A stretch of 64,000 bases of DNA from Cladopsammia gracilis (taxonomy: Eukaryota > Cnidaria > Anthozoa > Scleractinia > Dendrophylliidae), in the NCBI GenBank assembly GCA_022457155.1, contig JAJGOT010000117.1, forward strand, positions 1,313,501-1,377,500, read 5' to 3'. Below, one piece after another: positions 33,701 to 45,511 of the stretch; positions within the stretch are counted from its first letter, which is position 1, and each line of letters opens with the position of its first letter. Position numbers and translations under genes: made by a program. Under the pieces are notes generated by a model. It searched no databases. It saw nothing but the letters and a program-made list of their open reading frames with translations, and was not told where the DNA came from.

Positions 33701-34860
33701 TTAGTGCAGTTCATCGCGTTTATTAATACCCGAAGGTTCTAGTGTTTTTGCTTTGTCGATGAGATGAGCTTCACGCGCCTTTCTGACAGTGAGAGTCTCT
33801 TATGTTTTTCATGAGCTCGATGGGAATGAGTATGATATCATTGAGTGAGTGGCCTGGCTGGTTGAAGTGTTGTGAGATTGGAGTAGGCGTCTGTAGTAAA
33901 TGAGGTTTAGTCACTGAGCGGCGATGTTCTCCAAAGCGTTCGTTGAGTCTGCGTTTAGTCTCACCGATGTATTGTTTTTGACATTTTCTACATTCGATCA
34001 TATAAATAAGGTTTCTAGAGTTGCAGGTAATGCGTTCCTTGATATGTCTTTCTTCACTAGTTGCGGAAAATGTATATTTATCTTGGTTTTCCTTTAAGAA
34101 AGGGCAGGTTAGACAGCGCGGATGATTGCATCTGTGGATACCCGGAGAAGGTGGTATTCTACGGTCATCAGGGTCAGAGTTGTCGGGTAGCTTTGTTTTC
34201 ACTAGAAGATCACGAAGACTTGCGTTTCTTCTGTATGCTAGGACAGGAGGATTAGGAAACGTTTCTTTACAGCGGGTAGAGGAGTTGAGAATGTTAAGAT
34301 GTTTTTTCACAATTTTCGAGGTGTTGGGAAGAGCTGGATTGAAGGTAATAACAAAAGGTGTACGATCAGTTGTTTTGTTTTGCTGTTTAGGTTTGAGGGT
34401 ATCACAACGGGGTATAGATCGCACGCGGTTGACTTCATGTTTAAGGAAGTTTCGATTGTAACCTCGCTTTGTCAAGTGGTCGATAAGTTCATTAGAACGC
34501 TTGTCAAAATAAGTGTCAGTAGAACAAATGCGTCGTAATCGTAAGGCGAGACTGAAAGGAATAGCACGCTTCGTGTGCTCCGGGTGACTGGAAGATCTGA
34601 GGAGATATTGATGTTTGTCCGTGGGCTTAGTATGCAGGTCCGTCTGGATGTGATTGTCGATTAACTGGACTTGTACGTCAAGAAACGGGAGTAGCTGAAT
34701 AGAAGACTTCGAATATTCGTGTGTGAATTTGATGGTGGGGTGAAGAGAATTGAGATATTTAATAAAGGTTTCTAAATTTTCTTCACCTTCCGTCCACACC
34801 ATGAAAATGTCGTCGATGAATCTCCACCAGACGAAAGGCTTAAAGGGGGCGTTAGCTATA
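33701..34860 (-). mobile_element. Penelope-like element: RT end plus GIY-YIG, truncated
   Basis: Minus strand. The 5' part reads FVWWRFIDDIFMVWTEGEEN, the reverse transcriptase catalytic motif (F-x-DD-x-F), followed by thumb sequence (PFLDVQV, LHTKPTDKHQYL). A Cys-rich linker (CNHPRCLTCPF) and a GIY-YIG endonuclease (NLIYMIECRKCQKQYIGETK, then RRLNERFGEHRRS) follow, the known order for Penelope-like retroelements. Near 33795 a one-base frameshift separates this from the tail RKAREAHLIDKAKTLEPSGI ending at the stop 33701-33703. Fingers and palm upstream of the catalytic motif are missing: the sequence runs into the inverted repeat at 34885. The element copied itself by target-primed reverse transcription; this copy is dead. 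Confidence 0.95.
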
Positions 34861-34884
34861 GCTTTTTTAAGGCTTTTAAAAAGC

Positions 34885-35113
34885 TTTTTAGAAAGGCTTT
34901 TAACGCTTGGTTTTATTTATTTATTAGTTTAATTGTTTTTTGTAATTTTTATCACCTATATTTACATATTTTACCACATTTTAGCGTTCTCTACATTCTT
35001 ACGTTTTTATACCGTAATAGATTTATGCTAATTCTGTATTTTTTCATCCACTTGAAAATGACCTCGGAGAGGTCGAAACGTCGTCATTTTTTATCGCTTA
35101 TTTTTATCGTAAA
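34885..35113. repeat. PLE-associated inverted terminal repeat, right
   Basis: Inverse of 33040-33275. Plus strand reads 'ccacttgaaaatgacctcgg', 'agaggtcgaaacgtcgtc'. Together the two repeats frame the truncated Penelope-like ORF. Confidence 0.8.
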
Positions 35114-35129
35114 ATAAATTTAAATATTT

Positions 35130-35205
35130 AAATTTAATCTTCCACGTATTTATTGTTATAATCATTACTAGCCGTTTCTAGTTTTCAACTGTTACCTGAT
35201 TTTTA
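35130..35205. repeat. Inverted copy of PLE tail segment
   Basis: 'aatttaatcttccacgtatttattgttataatcattactagccgtttc' is the reverse complement of 31605-31650. It probably belongs to the same older Penelope-like insertion that the 33.0-35.1 kb element landed in. Confidence 0.65.
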
Positions 35206-35370
35206 GCATTGATGTGTCAGCATTTTATAAACACACACACGCGGGAAAGGAATTTGCTGACGTTTCCTAACAAATGTGAGCGGGGGTAGCGATACGAATA
35301 TTCGGGCCCATTCCACACTTTCGGTCGGTTTTCGTAGTAGCTACGCCCCTGCTTTGTTTAGTTGCATTAA

Positions 35371-36179
35371 GGTGATTCCTCAGTATTGCACTGCGCATCC
35401 TGTACTGCGCATAACACACGTAATAGTCCTTTCTTGGCAGCCAGTTGATAACAACACTCTTTTTAGTAAACGGTTTTTAAAACACGCAGCTGGAAATTTA
35501 ATTGTCTTACGAGTATTTTTCAAAAGGAGAGTTACCATAATTTATAAGCAATGAACGTGCGCGGATGAGCAAAATGAGCGCGCGCACATTTTGGAGGATG
35601 GAGTGTTTTTTATCAAAGGCCCGCAAGCTCGTTAGAAAATACGACTGTCTTTTTCTCTCTAACGAGCATGGTGACCTATATTTTTTATTGCACCATTCTG
35701 ATGTTAAATTAATGCTTTTTAAGTTAAGAAAGTTAAAAAAAAATTCCTCGACAGGAAAAAAAGATATCGATAAAAACGTTCTCAAATCAGTTACTCGTGG
35801 GAGCAAATTGATGACCTTGAAAACATGGACGCGAGGAACGTTTTGAGTCCGTGTCATATTAAGTTGTGTGACGTTTTTATAAATTTTATTTTAAAGTGTT
35901 CCCATCTGGTGGTGACTTTAACCTATCAAGTTTTTTGGAAGAATTGTAAACTTTGCTTTCACGGGTTACCGGGAAAAGAAACATGAACCGATCAAATAAT
36001 GACGTGCGTGATCGGTATTGCTAGAGGCATAAATGGGGCAACATTGGTCCATCATATCTCTTTACCGAGCATGGTGACCTATCTTTTTTATTAAATTTTT
36101 CGAAACAACTTATGGTAGGGAGCTGTTAGGGAAAATTAAAAAAAAATCGTTCGACAACTTTTATTTTTGAGGAATCACC
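35371..36179. mobile_element. TTAA-flanked MITE, copy B, ~809 bp
   Basis: Flanked by TTAA at 35367-35370 and 36180-36183. Ends GGTGATTCCTCAGTATTGCA and (reversed) GGTGATTCCTCAAAAATAAA. Related to 18709-19358. Subterminal 'tgcgcat' and 'cgaacgattttttt' blocks are shared. It contains a small open frame (35565-35846) with no recognisable domain. Confidence 0.8.
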
Positions 36180-36459
36180 TTAAGCGATTCTAGTGAGCGT
36201 TGATTACTTCAGACTATTTGGCTCGGTTATTTTTCGTTCAGATTCGAATGCTTTGGGTCAGTACTTAAATTAAATTAAGACTTTCGTTTAAGGTTGCCAA
36301 CTTTATACCGGGGTTCGAACACGGACCAGTGTACACCAACTAATACACAAGTTATCGGCATGGGTAAACTTTAATATTTAATGCGTGTTTATGTTGAAAA
36401 GTCAGCTATTAAACTATTTGGTGTGTAGTATGGCAGGATATTTTACGAGTCATGCTGTC

Positions 36460-36810
36460 AGTTTTGCCCGAGGGGAGGGGTTGGGGGGATCTCATATAAA
36501 AATGACGGGGTGCTCGTCGTACCTGTTAAAAGTCAAAATTTGCAGATTGGTACCGCTTAGGGTACTAAAATTTAAAATGACCACAGTTAGAATTATCGCG
36601 GTACTTTTTAGGATATAAAGGCGAGAAAATATGACAGAATATGACATGTGTTGTTTTAGAATTGGTACCTCTTAGAGGTAAAATTCATTGGAGCCACACC
36701 CATCAAAAAAAGATTCTGGAACCTTTTAAGGCGTTTTTCAAAAATTTTCGACGAACATCTCCGTTATTTTTATATAGGAGTCCCCCCCCCGGGGGGTATT
36801 TAGGTGAGCC
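36460..36810. repeat. Dispersed repeat with GGTACC/control-like blocks
   Basis: Contains 'gacggggtgctcgtcg', two 'agattggtacc'/'gaattggtacctcttaga' phrases and ends near a CCCCCCCCGGGGGG run. The phrase repetition suggests a repeat-derived stretch, but no second copy is in this window. Confidence 0.35.
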
Positions 36811-38324
36811 CGTTGGGCGAGTCAACATACAAGAGACGAAAGCTGCGGCAAATTGGAAACAGAATAAAATATTTATCCCTTTGAGCGTTTTTCATTTGTC
36901 GGCTAAAACGGCTTTGAATTTGCATGTGTCAAAAGCAATTTAAAATCTTTTCAATAACGCGTGACGCAACAGCTACATAAAAATATGTGGGCAAAACCTG
37001 ATTTCCTTCGCTCCTTACCAGCAATATACAGAAGGAAATTCAATGACAAAGTAAGTCTTGTATTTGTTTTCTACCAAAAAAATAAAACATACATAAACAT
37101 AAGACTAATGAATAGTTAATGAATTCGATTAAATTCCGATCTTAGAAATATAAAGTTTGATTACAACAAAGCGATGGCGAGTGCGAGGACATCACACTGC
37201 GATAACTCGTTCATTGTACAAGCGTCGCGATTTACTCGTTAAAAAAAGAAAACTCAAAAGGCGGTCTCATAGAGCAATTTTATTCTCTCAACAATTATTT
37301 TTAGACAAGTGAAGGAGGTTCAGTTATATATGTATGTACAAAAAATGGCTTCATAATAGTCAAGCTTTGTATTAATTATCAACTTGCTCGAATTTTAGTT
37401 TTCCGTATAAGAATAAATACAAAATGAGATGCACCTGTTTTTGTTCAGAGCTAGAAACAAAAAATATTGATTAACTGCTGCAAACCGAAAAACCGAAGCT
37501 GGAGTAAATCATACCAAATACTCGTATATGGCAAAAAAGAAAAGTTCAAGGACAAGTTGTTGAGACATGACACTTGTCGTGGGCGTAAAGCTTACCAGTT
37601 TAATTAGCGCTGTTGTTTTGACTGTCAGCTCATTCCAAACACGTATGCATAAACAGGTCTAAAATAGAGTCTGCATATAGTCTGCGTACAGTCTGTATAC
37701 AGTCTACTTATGTTTTTCCGTTAGACAGGAAGGATCGCCAATTTGCTATCACTAAGGTAAGTAATACATAGTAAATCGACCAAACATGACAACAATGACT
37801 ACTGAAGCTATCATCTTTTTGTTGCATTTTAGTTAAATTTATTCTAAATGGGAAAAGGATATTCTAAAATAGCAAGTTTTCGATATTTGTTTCGCACTTT
37901 TTGGATTTAGGCTGGCAGAATATCATTTATTTTTAGCAGTAACAGTCGTAACACGGGATTGCACAATTGGGTAAAAATATTGACAGGATCTCGCTTGTTT
38001 TTTAAATGACTCGTTTTGCCAGAAATATGTTTTTGGTAAGAAACAAGTAAATAGCAATTTTCTTACCTTGAATCGTTATCATGGATCGGCAAGAATAAGT
38101 TATTACAAGGAATTTCTACGAAAATTCTGGACTTCCGTACGAATAGCAAATTAAAATCCATGTACAGGTGTGAATAAAATAAGTTTTTGTTGATTTGGTA
38201 TCTCAAATGATGGGAGGGGGGGGAGCTGTTTTCCACTGTGAGACCATTGAGGCAACAAGATTTATGATAAAAAAGAAGAGCATCGAGAAAAAAAGGAATA
38301 AAATATATTTTTTTCAATTTGACT

Positions 38325-38600
38325 GGTCTTGACTCGAACTTGACTCATGACTCGAACTTGACTCGAGCTCGAACTTGACTCATGACTCGAACTTGACTCG
38401 GGCTCGAATTTGACTCGTGACTCGACCTTGACTCGTGACTCGAACTTGACTCGTGACTCGAACTTGACTCGTAACTCGAACTTGACTCGGGCTCGAATTT
38501 GACTCGGGCTCGAACTTGACTCGTGACTCGAACTTGACTCGTAACTCGAACTTGACTGGGGCTCGAATTTGACTCGTGACTCGACCTTGACTCGTGAAAT
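38325..38600. repeat. 18-bp minisatellite ACTCGAACTTGACTCGTG
   Basis: About fifteen units of ACTCGAACTTGACTCGTG with GGGCTCGAATTTG and CTCGACC variants. Frames on the minus strand read serine/arginine-rich because the period is a multiple of three. Treated as repeat rather than gene. Confidence 0.9.
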
Positions 38601-38663
38601 GAGCACACTCGAGCGCTTAAACGAATTCGCGACCTCGAACCTACATCAACTCTACAAATGATG

Positions 38664-38933
38664 TTTGAAGCGCTTATATTTAGATTATTGCAGCGATGTG
38701 TATGGCTGTATGGGTACATGCCTGGTCACCTCGTACCCAGATCTCCCACGGTCAGGCGGAAGGGAGATCTCACATTTCAGTACAGAACAAGCACGAGCGG
38801 ATCTGGGTACGGGATTACATGCCTGGCTGACAAACTCCAAAAATTACAAAACAGGGCAGCTAGGATAATCACTTACGCAAATTACGACATTAGGTCAGCC
38901 GTTATTTTGGAAAATCAGAAAACGGCAAACTGA
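38664..38933 (+). pseudogene. LINE reverse transcriptase C-terminal fragment, interrupted
   Basis: Before the insertion the frame reads RLYLDYCSDVYGCMGTCL. After it, ADKLQKLQNRAARIITYANY and DIRSAV follow, ending at a stop by 38933. 'DYCS-x-V-x-G' and 'KLQKLQNRAARIIT' are characteristic of the C-terminal end of non-LTR retrotransposon reverse transcriptases. The two halves are in register once the 90-bp insertion and one copy of its target duplication are ignored. The rest of the element is absent. Confidence 0.85.
38726..38815. mobile_element. 90-bp micro-MITE inside LINE fragment
   Basis: Flanked by an 11-bp direct repeat TACATGCCTGG at 38715-38725 and 38816-38826. Ends contain CGTACCCAGATC and its inverse GATCTGGGTACG a few bases in. 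A duplication of 9-11 bp suggests a Mutator-like element. Too short to encode anything. Confidence 0.8.
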
Positions 38934-39344
38934 TTCTTACGGCAAGGCGATGACGGAGTAAACAAAAGAATGTAACAAAATGTATATATTCAAAAAAAAT
39001 ATTTTTTATTATATTTTCGTTATTTTGGATGATTTTGGCTGTTTGTTCCCAGACCCCGAACGGAAACGAGAGGGGCAAACCTCACTGAAGCGTCAACACT
39101 ATTGGTTGAGAAATCAATAGATAAAAGAGCTAAACAATGTCCCTAGCCCAGATAACAATAAAGTCTATTGCCAAGAGAACGAATGGAATAAGAGGTGCAC
39201 ACGAGGTACTGGGCTACTCAAACGAGAACGCGGAGTGCAACTTTTCATTGTAGGCACGGAGCAAATCCCCTCCATATATTTAAACAATAGAAATTTGTTA
39301 ATGAGCAAAAATGGACCATTTTTTTAATAATCCAAGAGGACTCT

Positions 39345-39370
39345 TGTTGTTGTTGTTGTTGTTGCTGTTG
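39345..39370. repeat. (TTG)n microsatellite
   Basis: Eight TTG units followed by CTG. Confidence 0.9.
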
Positions 39371-42300
39371 AAAAACGTTGTTTTTATTCAGATTTGTATG
39401 AAAAACCTTTTGGTGTATTTTTCTCAGAAATTGTCCTCTCGGTTTTGATTGTTGCTAATGTAATGATAGAGTACCCCCCAAAAAAACCGGTTTGTAATTA
39501 ATGTATTCAAAAGCAAGTTAATGAGTTTTACTGCATTTTATTCATAGAATAAAGACAATAGCCTATGACGTCATCCACGTTAATATATTCCACCGCAAAT
39601 TAATGAGATTCCACTGCAAAAGGGGGTTAATTCGTCCCTCCTATACTACTGGTATCTGCGTAGTTGCAATGGCTTCACATCTTGTTTCAAATCCCAAAAA
39701 AAAACGAAATTATAGAGGTTTTCAGACCTTGCATTTATACAATAATACTATTATAAACATCACAGATGAAAGCTTGAAAAAATAGTAAGATAGAAAATAC
39801 TAATAAAAATACTAACAGCGTTCTGTTTTTTTTACTTCTCAAATTCCCTTTTGTGATAAAAAGCTAGGGTTGTTCGCAGGAAAAAAAAAATCGTCGATCT
39901 GGTTTTGTTAAGGCGACATTACTGCGAATTAAATCTAATGGCAACAATGCGGACAGCTGAAAGGTGATATCGAGATCAAAGAAAAGCCACTTATTAGCGA
40001 AATGTGTCTATAAAACTATTATGCCATGGCGGTGCGTCTCAATTTATTTAAAGAAGCAAAACATTTAAGTGTTTTATTAAGTTAAAAAAAAAAACGTTGG
40101 AGAACTAATGTCCAAATCTCTTGATTTCGCGACCGGCCCGACAAAACATCCACAGTTGATATCACGGAAGAGAACTATTGTCATCTAGAATAACTCGTTA
40201 AAAACCTTGCGACAATCAGTTTTGATTAATAAATGCAAAGTGAGTTTATTATAGATTTGCATTTGAATAAGTTATGCCGTAAATCAATTTGGAGATGAAA
40301 TGTCAAGAAAACCAACACTCAAACTGTGACGTATTTGTGCTCGGAAAAACTGGCTCTTCGCTTAGTTTATTCAACAAGTCAGAACTAAAAAAACACAACA
40401 AGAGAATATTTGCGCTGCTTTCTCTCCTAAGAGAAGTATTGAATTCTGTTTTGCATACTGGAAAGATTCTTAAAACGAAGACGGTTAGCCTCTCAGGTAA
40501 CATATATATTTTATTCGTTTGTTTCGTTGAGAGAATGTTCAAGTTGTAAGATGGTCACATTTGTTGTGCTGAATGCCCTTGATAACCCTAAGTTTCATTT
40601 TATTTTAACTAAAGATATATCTTTACGTAGCTGGGACATTCGTTGCGGTATCATTTTCATACTACGTTAGGCCTTTTAAGACGATTCAATTCGAACGAAG
40701 TAACGTGTTAATTAATTTTTGGACAGGGCTATAAAAACAAGAAAGGCTACCCCTAGCACTTATGGCGAGAGCTGATCTAGCCGGAATGTTTCTTTTTTTT
40801 CTCGGTTTCAACTATACTGTAACTATAAACGCCGATAATCCACGAAAATTTTCGCCTTTAGTGAAAGTTTTACACTAAAAGATTCGTTAAAACATCTTAC
40901 TGAAGATTATCATCTTATTCGGTAACTAAGAATTTCTATCACTCATTTTACGTTTGAGTATTGTATCGACTGAACAAACTGTTCTCAGTCATTAGCGCCG
41001 AGTAAAAACAGTTTCTCAAGGTTCTTTCGATTGATCATATGCACAAATAAATGAAACAAATTTATGGTGTCAGTTTTAGGCGTGTTTGAGCTATAATATC
41101 GCCTAACTTTCGCTGACATATGTTATCAACGATTTATTTCCATTTGTATACCAGTAACTAAAATTCATGATGTGTCTCGATCATTCGGTGTGATCTTATT
41201 CCGGAATACAGATAATGAAACATCACCTCAGATAAGCGTGCTTTGAGATGAGCTTCGCTGAGTTTTACATTAAAGCTATAAAATCATTTGCTTCATCGTC
41301 GAGCAACTAATTCAGCTCTTTCAAACGGCAACTGATTGAATCGCTATCAAGAAAATTAACCGGGTTGTTAATATGCCCTGGCACCGAAAACGCATTGTTC
41401 CGAGAGGGTAATCAAGCCGTTTATAGATTGTTTCTTTTTCGTTTAGTAAGCCTGGCTGCGAGAAACAATGTTTATAGTGGTTTGTAACTCCCCGCAGTGC
41501 CGGATATTTTCAAATATAAAATGATATAATTACAAAAATCTCAGACTATATCAAGTGTTTTTTGAATCGCAAGGCTCGGTTACAAGTCGTGCAATCGGTT
41601 TCAACTGATTCACAAAATATGCTACCAGTGCATTAAACGAGAATAGTTTCCGAAAAGGTATATATGTCGAGCGAGCAGTCACAGAACGATAAACTGCCTT
41701 CCCGTTCATTTATCCGGAAACATTGCACCATTTTCTTCGCCGTAATGTCTCAGTGTTGTAATAACGATTACAATTCTTTGAGACAGTTTTCTACAGATTT
41801 TCTACATGAAAAAAGTGAATATTCCATTTCAATATTTTTTTTTCATGCGGTATTTATTTTTTTTTTTTACAACTCTGAAAAAGAAAGCGCGTTGACGTGC
41901 GTAACATGCAATTTCGACGGTAATTTTCTTTCCTGGAGACAATTGTCAAAGAAAGTGTAGCCGAAACAAAAGTAAACAGTTCTTTCAGTGGTCGTTAATA
42001 AGTGTCTGAATGTTGTCCATATATTTTTCTTTTATCAGGGTCTTATATTTTTTGCGCAACCTAATTCGCTGAGATTATTAGGTTTAATTCGTAGTAATTG
42101 AAAGATTGATTTTATTTAACCGCACAGTCAAAGACGACAGAAACGATTCTAGAAAATTTCTTTAAGACCTCATTAGTCTCAAGTAAATGTTATGTACCTT
42201 TCCAGTACCCATTCCGAACAGTTGATAATGAAAGGAGGCCATCTTAGCTGCAAGAAAGCAGGTTATCGGTTGCTAATTGTTGCTAAGGAAGCCGAGAGGA

Positions 42301-43540
42301 AAAAAGCTATTACTTCAATCACAACTGTGAAAAAATACCTATTGACACGCAAGTGCATTTCACCTGTCATATTCATTTCCGAAATGAACAACTCCCTTAT
42401 TCTGACGGATTTATTATGCTTTTCGGTCAAGGAAAAAAAAACGAGTTTACAATGTAAAGGAAATGGGCTGTCATTTCTTTGCACATGAAACGTTCAAATG
42501 GCATTGAAAATCATGCAAAAAACAAACAGACACCGCAGGAAAATGACAGGCACCTAAAAGTAGTATCTTGAACTGCGGTCTTTGGCTCGTGAAATGGACG
42601 AAGGTGAGTTGACTGTTGCAGGGATTAGACAAATTCAAACGAATTTTTTTGTACCAACACTGAAAGATGCAGTTTGCTTCTAGTGTCAGCCTGCCTTTGT
42701 AGACCATTTTGAATACAATCATATGATTTTCGGCACGTTTAGAATTAAAACCTTTTCGAAAAAAAAAAATTTCAATTGACGTAAAGTGACTCTAATTCCA
42801 ATTTCGAATGTTTGCATATTTTATTGAGCAATTTTAAGTGCATTATGGTACACAGAAAACAAAAGTAATGAATGCATTTCGTTGAAGAAAACAACGGTTA
42901 GGGACTTTATGGAAACTGGATTTTTTTCGACAAGGCTTGATCGGTATTGCATGTTTGATAGATCTTGTGATTGATATTTTGAATAGCAAATAAGATCACT
43001 GCAAGATCATTGCAAATTTAGAGAAAAGACTTGACTGTCTTTTGGAAATCAACTGAGGTAAATGAAAACGGCACTTTCATCAAATGGTATTGCAACGAAA
43101 AGGCACACAGGGCCGTACGGATCATATGATAAAAACTGCTATCTCAGTTGTTATTTTTATTCAACTTTTTTCAAACTAAGACTTCACGAGTTTTATGAAG
43201 TATAAAAATTAAATTGCATATATAGAACTACATGATTGAGAGAACGTACTGAAAACGATTAGGCTGTAATATCGTTCGGTTTACAATAAGCTAAATAGTT
43301 TTCGTATGGTGCGATAAATTGTAGTTCAACTGAGACCACGTACAATGCTAGCATGCAGACGTAACCTACAACGAGTTTTTTCTTATTGTAATGTAAACCA
43401 GTCTTTCATCAATTTAACGTTCTAAAAATGCATGTATAACTAAACATTTACGGAAGTTAATTTAATATTGAAATTTAGTGAAGATCGAGTGCTGAAAAAA
43501 AACTGTTACACAGACAATCAGTCGTTTTGGGGATAACCCT
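39371..43540. other. No gene recognised (39.4-43.5 kb)
   Basis: Over 4 kb of AT-rich DNA with no transposon ends, RNA genes or convincing exons. Short open frames at 40289-40549, 41664-41960 and 42192-42488 show no domain and have compositions expected of noncoding DNA. Confidence 0.55.
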
Positions 43541-43609
43541 AGCTTGATCAGTTTTTGTATTCTCCTGTCTATGTTTTCTTTGCATTCAAATCTATTATTG
43601 CTGAAATTT

Positions 43610-43675
43610 TCGGGATACCCAACACCGCAATACCGTGAAATATATTGGCAAAAACCGCAATACCGTGTCGAAAAT
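43610..43675. repeat. 'accgcaataccg' repeat
   Basis: Phrases 'aacaccgcaataccgtg' and 'aaaaaccgcaataccgtg' occur here and again at about 45764-45845 ('aaaaccgcaataccgcaatgc', 'aaagccgcaatgccgcaaaacgcaat'). Dispersed repeat remnants. Confidence 0.6.
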
Positions 43676-44145
43676 CGAAGGAATTTTGAATTGCCTGGTT
43701 ATTGTAGACCAATAAGTAACCGTGTAGTTTGGCGTTTATTTAACCCGGCGTACGCAATCGAACGTCCCAAATGTTCATAATCGAACTCAATCTACAATCG
43801 GCGTCAAAATTACTTGAGACACTTTGTCCAAAACGACATTTCCTACGTTATTTTTTAACTTATACCATAAGTTTATCTTTAAAACGTGATCTCTTACTAC
43901 CCCCGCCGCCCCCTATCCAATGCTGTATCGCAAGTAAGGTAGTCTGCACGTGGGCAACAATAAACGCAACTTTAGTTGGGGAGAGGAGGTGGTGGCTATT
44001 GGATATCTTATTTTCTGAAAAAATACCCCTATAAACGAAAGTGTCTCAACAATTTTGTCACTGATTAATTGTTGCATTGAACGCAATTGAACAAAGAATT
44101 TTTTGTGAGATCGATTGCCGAACTAATCGAACTCGTGTTATAAGG

Positions 44146-44300
44146 TGGCTCCAAGTAGTTTTTTTTGGGTGACACTTCCCTTTTTGAATGCGCTTATACA
44201 TAATCTTACTTTAGCTCAATAAATCTGAATTTGATACCAGATGTTTGGCTTGGATGAAAGTTTTGGATGATACTCTTTTTATGCTAATCAGCGTTTCCAT
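44146..44300. repeat. Dispersed repeat with GGTGGCTCCAAG end, copy 3
   Basis: Begins GGTGGCTCCAAGTAG and continues 'gacacttccctttttgaatgcgcttatacataatc' and 'aatctgaatttgataccagatg', matching the minus strand of 1250-1396. Confidence 0.6.
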
Positions 44301-44624
44301 AGCAACAGTAAACAAATATTATAACAAATTGTTTATCCACAGACGTTTTATTTGACAAATCGTGAGTATATATCGTTTACGTTCGATTGTTCTCATTTTT
44401 TTTTTTGGTGAGTTCGATTGCGTTCGATCACCGAACTCAATCGGACTTAGTCCTTGAGTTCATTAAAGTTTCGTTCGATTCCATTCAATTGACTATGCCG
44501 GGAATGGTTCAGGTAAAATACAAAATTGACCAAATTACAAATAAGTTTCTTTTAATTTGTTCATCCGCTAACTTTTGTTGTTCTTCTTTCTGATTATAAT
44601 TCTCTCCTCGTTTCCTTCTTCGTT

Positions 44625-44845
44625 AAAGGGGCAGTATCACGAGGTTCCACGCGCAGCACTGTTCTTCACTATTCTTGCACCGGAATTTTGGACATATCAC
44701 TGTTAAAAGTGATTTTTCTTTCTTCCGGCTATCAAAACGGATTTAAAAATACCTCAACTTCTCGACGGCCTTTTTGAATTTGCCGAATCAAACTTGAAAA
44801 CGTCGGCCCAGTTTTCAAATTTCGCCCTCATGATACTGCCCCTTT
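44625..44845. mobile_element. MITE with AAAGGGGCAGTATCA ends, 221 bp
   Basis: Left end AAAGGGGCAGTATCACGAGG, right end (reversed) AAAGGGGCAGTATCATGAGG. The surrounding TT and AA make the exact duplication ambiguous (TA or TTAA class). No coding capacity. Confidence 0.75.
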
Positions 44846-44880
44846 AAAAAAAGTTGCGCAACCTACGACAACCTCCTCAA

Positions 44881-45035
44881 TAGATGGTTTTCACTCACGT
44901 GACCTTCAGTCCTGTGGGACTCAAATGACAAAGGCCATGGCGGCCATGTTGGTGCACATAACAAAAGAAGTTCATTAAAATTCTTTTGTAGGTGTGCACC
45001 AACATGGCCGCCGACGTAACGTGAAAACCACCTAT
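44881..45035. mobile_element. Palindromic MITE, ~155 bp
   Basis: Left 'tagatggttttcactcacgtgacc ... ggcggccatgttggtgcaca' and right 'tgtgcaccaacatggccgcc ... acgtgaaaaccacctata' are inverted. Related by its 'ggcggccat-ttggt' block to the element at 49751-50016. Confidence 0.75.
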
Positions 45036-45203
45036 AGCCCAAGCCATTGTGGCCAATTTTGGGCAAAGCATGTGGTTTTGTCAAGCTCTTGGCGATGGTC
45101 AACAAAGGCCGCAAACTGCAATACAGTTCTCAGGGCTCTCTCTCTCGATGGTTACGTAGCTGAACAAAGAGGAGCCTGGGAACAAGGTTAGAGTCTAGAT
45201 TCC

Positions 45204-45511
45204 ATAGCTCAGAACGAGGTCGGATACCTTATTGAGACTTATCTAATGGAGTAACTGGTTAGCTTTCAGTTGAGGTTAGGGTTAGCAGTTTATATAGTTA
45301 AATTTAGGCCTAAGCAATCCGAGAAGTTAGGTGGCACTGTGGTACGGTAGGCTATGTAAGTCTAAGCCTAGCTGAGGTCACAGGTTCAATCCTAAGTGGG
45401 GATTTTAGATTTTCTTTTTTACACTTCAAAAATGTATTGAAAATAAAATTCTAAGTGTCGACATTACGTTATATAATTCTCCGTAAGCGTCCGACCTCCT
45501 TCTGAGCTATA
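45204..45511 (+). mobile_element. TIR element carrying a tRNA-like module, copy A
   Basis: Left end ATAGCTCAGAACGAGGTCGG, right end (reversed) ATAGCTCAGAAGGAGGTCGG. Inside lies 'ggtggcactgtggtacggtaggc', then 'ggctatgtaagtctaagcc', then CACAGGTTCAATCC, matching in order a D-arm/A-box, an anticodon-like hairpin and a consensus B-box. Copy B at 61285-61552 has the same layout. Confidence 0.65.

Noticed and set aside
36280..36360. tRNA-like segment around 'ccggggttcgaac' on the minus strand
   Set aside because: Only a B-box-like phrase is present, with no D-arm or closing stem.
38262..38719. Ser/Arg/Val-rich frames (ESSSSHESSSS, SQVRVTSQVRV)
   Set aside because: Translation of the 18-bp minisatellite; the period keeps several frames open.
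41664..41960. 98-codon plus-strand frame starting MSSEQSQNDK
   Set aside because: Composition turns into low-complexity Phe/Ser runs over a poly(T) tract. No homology recognised.
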